Assembly: GCA_963556045.3 (NCBI GenBank) | Contig: CAUVYA020000002.1 | Span: forward strand, 1,798,001-1,862,000 | Reading direction: 5' to 3' | Source: UBA4781 sp963556045 | GTDB taxonomy: Bacteria; Chloroflexota; Anaerolineae; Anaerolineales; Anaerolineaceae | Length of the DNA stretch: 64,000 nt | Shown: positions 58,883-64,000 of the stretch, one piece after another | How positions within the stretch are numbered: position 1 is the stretch's first letter | Layout of the letters: the number at the start of each line of letters is the position of its first letter | Made by a program: the position numbers and the translations under genes | Notes under the pieces: model-generated | The model's input: the letters and a program-made list of their open reading frames with translations, nothing else | The model's database searches: none | Told to the model about the DNA's origin: nothing

Positions 58883-59686
58883 TCACTTTATCCGCTGACG
58901 GATATCCTTTCTTACAGCATTGCATTTTTTGCATTGCAGATCGTTGCATAATAAAGCGTAAGGATCTTCGGTTAATAATTCCAGCGCTGTGGAAAGAAGT
59001 TGATTGAGAGAGACGCTGATGCATGGCTCATCCAAGATCTGTGTTTTCATCAACACACCATCAATATGGTAAAGAATCTTATGAAAACCTTGTGAACATC
59101 CCGGGAAATGAGGACATTCTTTTATGCCATCCTGTGTGATCGCCCAACGGGTAAATTGCTTCCTGCCGCTTTGTTTTTCGCAATAATGTAAACTGAATAA
59201 CGCGGATGGATCTTTTGCAAGCATCACAATTTTGGTGTCCATCGCCTGCAAATAACGGATATGACCATAGGGATCATCAATTGTTTGAGCGATCAGTGCG
59301 CTATTCAGCCCTAACCCGAGGAAGGAGAAAATGGGGTGGCAGGAGCGGGTTACATCAGGATAAGACCGGAACACATTACTGATTTGAGAATCCTCGAAAT
59401 CTGCGGGTAATTCAGGAGTGGAAATGGTTGCATCCAGATTCGATATTCGACCGCTGCCATAAGTGACCAAATTATCAGATGGTCCAAATTCAGGAATGAC
59501 CATTGTTTGAAATGTGTAGCTCGGCATGAGAATATTATCAATGCTGCCAAGAATCGCCCCCAATATGGTCTGTGCACCCCCGCGTACCTGCGGGATCAGA
59601 TGGCTGGAAACGTACACGATCGCAGGATCGTCCCGTTCAATGCCGAGTTCATGAATAGCAGATTTAATATCTCGATACTGTAGCAT
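58883..59686 (-). CDS. AAC(3)-like N-acetyltransferase fold protein
   Basis: A 267-residue protein with the layout of the aminoglycoside 3-N-acetyltransferase (Antibiotic_NAT) family: LGIERDDPAIVYVSSHLIPQVRG near the start, LMPSYTFQT, FRSYPDVTRSCHPIFSFLGLG (quoted as YPDVTRSCHPIFSFLGLG), DDPYGHIRYLQAMDTKIVML, and LHYCEKQSG. The active-site His and Glu-like positions are kept. The C-terminus ends in a cysteine cluster C-x4-C-x2-C (CNDLQCKKC), which is not usual. In environmental genomes these enzymes often act in sugar or peptide modification rather than resistance. TATAAT 11 bases before the ATG suggests a very short leader. Confidence 0.7.
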   Translation of the reverse strand: MLQYRDIKSAIHELGIERDDPAIVYVSSHLIPQVRGGAQTILGAILGSIDNILMPSYTFQTMVIPEFGPSDNLVTYGSGRISNLDATISTPELPADFEDSQISNVFRSYPDVTRSCHPIFSFLGLGLNSALIAQTIDDPYGHIRYLQAMDTKIVMLAKDPSALFSLHYCEKQSGRKQFTRWAITQDGIKECPHFPGCSQGFHKILYHIDGVLMKTQILDEPCISVSLNQLLSTALELLTEDPYALLCNDLQCKKCNAVRKDIRQRIK

Positions 59687-59697
59687 GATTTGTATGA

Positions 59698-59703
59698 ATT
59701 ATA
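59698..59703 (-). promoter_or_regulatory. -10 element of a near-leaderless promoter
   Basis: On the minus strand TATAAT is followed by 11 bases and the ATG of the AAC(3)-like gene. No ribosome-binding site lies between. Confidence 0.45.
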
Positions 59704-59715
59704 GGATAAAGATTT

Positions 59716-60426
59716 TCAGTTTTGATAGGTTCCGCAAACAGGAATGGTGTCTTTGTTTTCTTTCCCATTAAGAGGCAGCCCAAAATAGGGTGAAGGATCC
59801 AGGGTGTTTTTTATATCCAGCTCATTTTTGAATGTCCCGTCACTTTCTGATTGAACGATCGAAAAATGAAGATGGACTCCAGTCGGATTGTTGGGAGTTC
59901 CCGAATAATTGCCCTGATACCCCAGCAGGGTGCCGGCTTTCACGAAAAGTTCGTTCGTCCCAGCCGGAAAATCTTCCACGATGTATGATGCTCCGTTCTC
60001 ATCTGCCAGGTGGGTGTAATAGATCCAAATTTGTGTGCCGGGTTGTAAAGGGTCATCCGGAATGCGGATGATGACAGAAGACTTCCAATCGGGCAATCGT
60101 GTCAGATAGCCGTCGTATGCGGCATAAACCGGAGTTACTCCGGCTTCTGTTCCGCCGAAAATATCGATACCCTGATGGGTATGTCCGAGACGAAAAGAAT
60201 CTCCCCATAAATACCCTACCATACCATCGGTGGGAATTAGAAAAGGGGCATCCTGACATCGTTCATTCGCATGTATTGCCCATTCGGTATGATCCTGTGG
60301 ATCACGGATCCACTGCATTACCTTGCCGGACCGCTGCGGATGCAGGATGGTCTCGTAAAATACGATCGCCACCACCAAAACCACAATACCGATACCGATC
60401 AAAAGAATCTTCCCGAACGTTTTCAT
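59716..60426 (-). CDS. membrane-anchored M23-family peptidase (LytM domain)
   Basis: A 236-residue protein with an N-terminal membrane anchor (about 6-27) and a LytM/peptidase M23 domain. The zinc ligands are His84 and Asp88 in HTHQGID and the second pair in GVHLHFS near 188-194. It cleaves cell-wall peptide cross-bridges, or acts as an activator of other hydrolases, outside the membrane. Its start overlaps the 3' end of miaB by four bases (ATGA), so it is co-transcribed with it. Slightly unusual partner for a tRNA-modifying enzyme. Confidence 0.86.
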   Translation of the reverse strand: MKTFGKILLIGIGIVVLVVAIVFYETILHPQRSGKVMQWIRDPQDHTEWAIHANERCQDAPFLIPTDGMVGYLWGDSFRLGHTHQGIDIFGGTEAGVTPVYAAYDGYLTRLPDWKSSVIIRIPDDPLQPGTQIWIYYTHLADENGASYIVEDFPAGTNELFVKAGTLLGYQGNYSGTPNNPTGVHLHFSIVQSESDGTFKNELDIKNTLDPSPYFGLPLNGKENKDTIPVCGTYQN

Positions 60427-61754
60427 CTTTTCACTTCGTTATCCAGCCTGCCGATCATTGACCACGGTCCGGTCCATGTGATAGTGACATCTTTTTCCAG
60501 TCCCAACAGAGATTCCGTTGAATCACAAAATACCAGTTTGTTGGTGGGGGTTCTCCCATACCAGCGCTCTTTTTTCTGCCCCTCGAACAGAATTTTTATC
60601 TGTTGGTGCAGGTATTTTTCATTAATACTGGCAGTAATTTGTTCCTGCAGGTTTTCCACAGCTCTGAAGCGTTCCCACTTCTCCTCCTCAGACACGTCGT
60701 CTATCATGCTGGTAGCAGAATACGTGCCGGGGCGGGGAGAATAGCGAGCCACGTGTGTCATATCTGGTTTTACATCATCTAGCATCTGCAGGGAATGTTT
60801 GAATTGTTCCGCGCTCTCTCCAGGGAAGCCCACGATCAGATCGGTTGCAATGGAGGAAAAGGGAAAACGGGTTCGGATTTTCTGAACGATAGTATGGTAT
60901 TTTTCAACTGTATACCCGCGCCGCATTCTCCGTAAAACTTCATCATCCCCAGCCTGGATGGGCAGTTCAAAGTGGGGCATTACTTTTGGCAGGAGTGCCA
61001 TTGTATCTAACAGCTCATCTGTCATCCAATTCGGATGAGATGTAAGAAAACGAATGCGTTGAATACCATCAATTTGATGGATGTCACTTAGCAATTTTGC
61101 CAGAGTTGGATAAGCGGGGTTTTCACGACCGTAACGATCGACAATTTGACCCAAAAGGGTAATTTCTTTCATGCCTTGCTGGGCAAGACTGCTGATCTCG
61201 GTCAGGATCTCCTGCGGGGGACGGCTGATCTCGGCTCCACGCCGCAGGGGGATGACACAGTAGCTGCAGGCATGAGAACATCCCAGAACGATGGGAACAA
61301 AAGCGGTGACGGAATTACCGCGCATGTCAGCCGGTAGGATGAAATCCGCATCATTTTCAAGAATCAACTGTGCCTGGTCACGCACTTCGGTCGCGCTGAT
61401 CCGGTCGGTGTCAAGCAAATATCCCACTAATTTGTGAATATCGGATGGTGCAGAGAAAACATCTACGTAAGGGAATCTTTTTTTTAGAGGGGTGTAATCT
61501 CCGATTCCGACCATGCAGCCCATCAAACAGATGACTGCCTGTGGATTGTCTTGTTTTACTTTCTTCAATGACGAAAGTCTGCCTACTGCCTTATCCTCGG
61601 CGCTCTGCCTGACAACGCAGGTGTTCAATACGATCACATCCGCTTTCTCGATCTTTCCAGTGGGAGCATACCCCAGTTGTTCCAAAGTTGAAGAAAGCCT
61701 GACCGAATCAGCGACATTCATCTGACAGCCTTCTGTCCATATGTGGTAAAGCAT
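60423..61754 (-). CDS. miaB: tRNA-2-methylthio-N6-dimethylallyladenosine synthase
   Basis: A 443-residue radical SAM methylthiotransferase. The N-terminal domain has cluster ligands Cys10 (TEGCQMN), Cys46 (NTCVVR) and Cys80 (MGCM). The radical SAM cluster is CSHACSYC near 157-164, followed by IPLRRGAEISRP. The C-terminal TRAM domain (about 375-440) binds tRNA. It adds a methylthio group at A37 of tRNAs that read U-starting codons. The related RimO and MtaB are less likely: the TEGCQMN start and ICLMGCM fit MiaB. A strong promoter lies six bases before the ATG, so the mRNA is probably leaderless. Confidence 0.92.
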   Translation of the reverse strand: MLYHIWTEGCQMNVADSVRLSSTLEQLGYAPTGKIEKADVIVLNTCVVRQSAEDKAVGRLSSLKKVKQDNPQAVICLMGCMVGIGDYTPLKKRFPYVDVFSAPSDIHKLVGYLLDTDRISATEVRDQAQLILENDADFILPADMRGNSVTAFVPIVLGCSHACSYCVIPLRRGAEISRPPQEILTEISSLAQQGMKEITLLGQIVDRYGRENPAYPTLAKLLSDIHQIDGIQRIRFLTSHPNWMTDELLDTMALLPKVMPHFELPIQAGDDEVLRRMRRGYTVEKYHTIVQKIRTRFPFSSIATDLIVGFPGESAEQFKHSLQMLDDVKPDMTHVARYSPRPGTYSATSMIDDVSEEEKWERFRAVENLQEQITASINEKYLHQQIKILFEGQKKERWYGRTPTNKLVFCDSTESLLGLEKDVTITWTGPWSMIGRLDNEVKR

Positions 61755-61760
61755 GCGGCG

Positions 61761-61788
61761 ATTATATCAACAATTCAGACTATTTCAA
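61761..61788 (-). promoter_or_regulatory. miaB promoter, leaderless
   Basis: On the minus strand TTGAAA (61788-61783), 16-base spacer, TATAAT (61766-61761), followed after six bases (CGCCGC) by the miaB ATG at 61754. No leader or ribosome-binding site is possible. Confidence 0.65.
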
Positions 61789-61812
61789 TCTAATTAAATA
61801 GGTGGGATAAGG

Positions 61813-61818
61813 TAAAAT
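61813..61818 (+). promoter_or_regulatory. -10 element of a leaderless promoter, divergent to miaB
   Basis: TAAAAT is followed by six bases and the ATG at 61825; the transcript would begin at the ATG itself. Confidence 0.45.
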
Positions 61819-61824
61819 AGCCGC

Positions 61825-63099
61825 ATGCAATATCCCGAATATATACCTTATAAAAATAAGAGAAAGAAATTCAAATTTTTCTTTTTCTTATTAATCCTTA
61901 TTGCGCTGGCAATCGGGCTATACCAGATCCCTCGTGTGAATCGTGTGGTTAGCTGGCGTATCGACCTGGCGCGAACGTATATTCACCGATTGTTCAACCC
62001 TGTGTCGGATTTGCCGGCGCCGATGGTCAGTCGCGTGAATGACTTGCAAATACCCACCAATACGAGTGTCCCGGCTACCATTGCACCCACTCCATTGGTT
62101 TCCCCCACTCCCACACTGATTCCCACACCGATCCCCGCAGAGGTGGTTCTGACTGCTCCTGCTTATGATGAAGTCAAAGACAAGCAGGATTGGAATAATT
62201 GTGGACCGGCTACCCTTGCGCTCACCCTGAGAACATACGGCTGGGATGGTGATCAGTATGATGTTTCCAAGATCGTCAAACCCACACGTGACGACCGTAA
62301 TGTCAATGTAGATGAATTGGTCTACTATGTCCACAATTATGCCGGGTGGCTCAAAGCAGAATTTCGAGTGGGGGGGAATATTGAGCGCATCAAAGAATTG
62401 ATCGCCGCCGGCTTTCCGGTGATGATCGAGGAATCTTTTACCACAGACCGTCAGTACTGGCCGGAAGATGACCTGTGGTCAGGGCATTATTTGCTGATCA
62501 CAGGGTTCAATGATGCTACCCGTACTTTTATTGTTCAGGATACCGAGCTGGGAGCCAATCAGAGTATCAACTATGAGATCCTCGATCGGAACTGGCAATC
62601 CTTCAACCGGGTTTACATTATTGTGTATCGTCCAGAACAGGAAGAAATTTTAAAAAGTGTTCTGGGAGATGATTGGGATGAGGAAAAGAATCGTGAGAAC
62701 GCCCTGGCTGTATCCCAGCAGGAAACACAGACCGATCCTCAGAGTGCTTTTGCTTGGTTCAACCTGGGAACGAATCTGACATCCTTCAAGCGTTACACGG
62801 AAGCTGCGCAGGCTTATGATACTGCCCGCAGTCTGGGCTTGCCGCAGCGCATGCTGCGCTACCAGTTTGGTCCTTTCATCGCCTACTTCCAGACAGGCAG
62901 GACCGAAGATGTGATGACCCTTACCAGGTATGCCCTCGAGATCTCACGCACATCGGAAGAAGCCATGCTGTGGCGGGGCTGGGCATTCTATCAAAATGGA
63001 GACGAAGAAACAGCCCTCAAATATTTTCGCGATGCGTTAAAGATCCGCGAAGATTATGAGGATGCTCTATGGGCGATCGATTATATGAGTGCGAATTAA
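61825..63099 (+). CDS. membrane-anchored C39-like cysteine peptidase with TPR repeats
   Basis: A 424-residue protein. An N-terminal membrane helix (about 16-33) is followed by a Pro/Thr-rich stalk (about 75-108) and a C39-like (peptidase_C39_2) domain: Cys126 in NNCGPAT, His221 in SGHYLLITGFND and Asp239 in VQDTELG form the expected papain-like triad. The C-terminal part (about 295-420) holds TPRs, for example SAFAWFNLGTNLTSFKRYTEAAQAYD, quoted as WFNLGTNLTSFKRYTEAA, and ALKYFRDALKIREDYEDAL. It is exported and could process a peptide or bind a partner through the TPRs. No bacteriocin-type gene is nearby. Confidence 0.85.
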   Translation: MQYPEYIPYKNKRKKFKFFFFLLILIALAIGLYQIPRVNRVVSWRIDLARTYIHRLFNPVSDLPAPMVSRVNDLQIPTNTSVPATIAPTPLVSPTPTLIPTPIPAEVVLTAPAYDEVKDKQDWNNCGPATLALTLRTYGWDGDQYDVSKIVKPTRDDRNVNVDELVYYVHNYAGWLKAEFRVGGNIERIKELIAAGFPVMIEESFTTDRQYWPEDDLWSGHYLLITGFNDATRTFIVQDTELGANQSINYEILDRNWQSFNRVYIIVYRPEQEEILKSVLGDDWDEEKNRENALAVSQQETQTDPQSAFAWFNLGTNLTSFKRYTEAAQAYDTARSLGLPQRMLRYQFGPFIAYFQTGRTEDVMTLTRYALEISRTSEEAMLWRGWAFYQNGDEETALKYFRDALKIREDYEDALWAIDYMSAN

Positions 63100-63108
63100 A
63101 TATTTGTG

Positions 63109-63786
63109 ATGAATACGATCCTATCTGAGATCGAAGCAATTCTATTTGATATTGATGGTACCCTCAGCGATTCTGATGATTATATTATTGAAGAGGTATC
63201 CCACCGATTGCGTTTTCTGCATTTCCTGTGGGGTGAGCAGAAGATCAAAAAATTTGCCCGTGCACTGGTCAGTATAGGGATGTTTAATTTCAACGCCCTG
63301 TACCACTGGATCGACCGGATGGGAATAGATGACTTCTTTGCTAAGACTTTCCCCCATAAGAAAAATCTCGCTCATCAGGGATTTGAAAAAGACCACTCCT
63401 TGATAGATGGAGTTAAGGAAATGCTGCTGGAGTTACAGGGCAGCTATCATTTGGCGATTGTAAGCGTGCGCAGCGCACAGGGTGTTGAGCGCTTTCTTCA
63501 ACAATTCTCTCTGCATTCGTTTTTCGAAGTTAAGGTTTCTGCACAAACCTGCTACTATACCAAACCTTTCCCTCACCCACTGCTTTACGCAGCGGAGAAG
63601 ATGCATGTCGAACCGGCACACTGTCTGATGGTAGGAGATACCGCAGTGGATATTTTAGCGGGCAAGGCTGCCGGGATGAAAACAATCGCTGTGCTGTCCG
63701 GATTTGGAACCCTCAAGGAACTGCGCAAGGCGGGCTCAGATCATATCCTCTCATCTGCGCACGATCTTCTCCCTTTACTGCGTTAA
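63109..63786 (+). CDS. HAD-superfamily phosphatase
   Basis: A 225-residue HAD phosphatase; I chose ATG at 63109 over a GTG one codon before. Motif I is FDIDGTLSDSDDY (Asp14, Asp16), motif II SVRSAQG, motif III YYTKPFPHPLL with the lysine, and motif IV MVGDTAVDILAGKAAG. The cap domain between about 20 and 85 is helical as in phosphoglycolate phosphatase-like enzymes. The substrate is unknown. It follows the C39/TPR gene by nine bases, so it is probably co-transcribed, and its stop overlaps the convergent ABC ATPase gene by 12 bases. Confidence 0.87.
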   Translation: MNTILSEIEAILFDIDGTLSDSDDYIIEEVSHRLRFLHFLWGEQKIKKFARALVSIGMFNFNALYHWIDRMGIDDFFAKTFPHKKNLAHQGFEKDHSLIDGVKEMLLELQGSYHLAIVSVRSAQGVERFLQQFSLHSFFEVKVSAQTCYYTKPFPHPLLYAAEKMHVEPAHCLMVGDTAVDILAGKAAGMKTIAVLSGFGTLKELRKAGSDHILSSAHDLLPLLR

Positions 63787-64000
63787 GTATTCGGGATAGA
63801 TAAAAGCAGGAATACCATCCTTCCCCTCTTTGATCTGAATGGGATACTGATATACCTTCGAAAGGCGTTTTTCGGTTAATACTTCAGATGGTTTACCATC
63901 GGCGATCACTTTCCCTTTGGAAAGCAGCAGAATTTCATCACAAAAGCGCAGCGCTTGATTCAGGTCATGCATGGCAATGATGACGGAGGTTTTTTCTTTC
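63775..64000 (-). CDS. ABC transporter ATP-binding protein, C-terminal part (FecE/BtuD-like)
   Basis: The reading frame runs off the right edge of the window. The residues seen (about 75) include TSVIIAMHDLNQALRFCDEILLLSKGKVIADG, quoted as SVIIAMHDLNQALRFCDE: the switch histidine and the LNQA pattern are typical of iron-siderophore, haem and B12 importer ATPases (FecE/BtuD group). The tail GKPSEVLTEKRLSKVYQ and IYPEY also fit. The rest of the operon is outside the window. Its 3' end overlaps the HAD gene by 12 bases on the other strand. Confidence 0.8.
   Translation of the reverse strand, partial: KEKTSVIIAMHDLNQALRFCDEILLLSKGKVIADGKPSEVLTEKRLSKVYQYPIQIKEGKDGIPAFIYPEYLTQ

Noticed and set aside
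58883..59686. Annotation as an aminoglycoside resistance gene
   Set aside because: Only fold-level similarity, unusual C-terminus, no mobile or resistance context.
1..64000. tRNA, rRNA, CRISPR array, insertion sequence or prophage
   Set aside because: No cloverleaf with TTCGA-type T-loop, no regularly spaced repeats, no transposase or phage protein motif was seen on either strand.

Overview
The window looks like a chromosomal segment of an anaerobic member of the Chloroflexota, most likely an Anaerolineae relative. This is an inference from gene content: a giant MalT/BTAD-type regulator, beta-propeller and GH-like lipoproteins, DUF5684 and DUF3048 proteins, GAF-rich cyclic-di-GMP proteins, a bacterial GH3 acyl-adenylating enzyme, an orphan group-3-like [NiFe] hydrogenase, and no outer-membrane lipid genes. 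There is no rRNA, tRNA, CRISPR array, insertion sequence or prophage that I can support. Base composition is moderate except for a clearly AT-rich island at about 1790-3480.

Layout. 1-3540: tail of an unknown gene, a DegT/DnrJ-type PLP enzyme (-), then the AT-rich island with two overlapping-function genes (wHTH protein, and wHTH fused to a DUF4145/HEPN-like domain). 3549-6244 (-): a GH-like surface protein without its expected catalytic glutamates, and a WD40-type lipoprotein. 6374-8574 (+): small and large [NiFe]-hydrogenase subunits; the large subunit has no C-terminal processing peptide. 9115-14794: TetR regulator divergent from a four-gene catabolic operon (class II aldolase, class III aminotransferase, MFS transporter, FGGY kinase). 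14817-17140: YjbQ protein, two unknown small proteins, a duplicated secreted protein. 17302-20952: opine-dehydrogenase-like enzyme and a B12-binding/GlmE-like protein (-), divergent from a glutamine-amidotransferase-like protein; then a thioredoxin-type arsenate reductase.

21760-30162 (-): complete branched-chain amino acid ABC operon livKHMGF behind a large MalT/SARP-like regulator, with a strong promoter, an upstream palindrome, a candidate leader peptide coupled to livK, and a hairpin between livK and livH. 30433-31750 (-): pterin carbinolamine dehydratase and L-lactate dehydrogenase. 32081-45888: a signalling block with two diguanylate cyclases, one HD-GYP phosphodiesterase, two PspC proteins, an acyltransferase, lipoproteins, a thioesterase, and a methyltransferase/GH3 pair. 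45895-49796: FkbM methyltransferase, GNAT, HIT protein, xseA, xseB, divergent PAP2 protein. 49793-53320 (-): herA, a stand-alone HAS-barrel-like protein, nurA. 53442-64000: lipoproteins, endonuclease III, asparaginase, degenerate metallo-beta-lactamase-fold protein, AAC(3)-like protein, M23 peptidase, miaB, C39-like peptidase with TPRs, HAD phosphatase and the C-terminus of an ABC ATPase running off the window.

A recurring feature is that many genes have a good -10 hexamer only 6-11 nt before the ATG and no Shine-Dalgarno sequence, which suggests leaderless mRNAs, while genes inside operons use ordinary GGAGG-type sites. The best candidates for something undescribed are the AT-rich two-gene wHTH/HEPN module, the liv leader peptide, the B12-binding/opine-dehydrogenase pair, the processing-peptide-free orphan hydrogenase, and the NurA / HAS-barrel / HerA trio.
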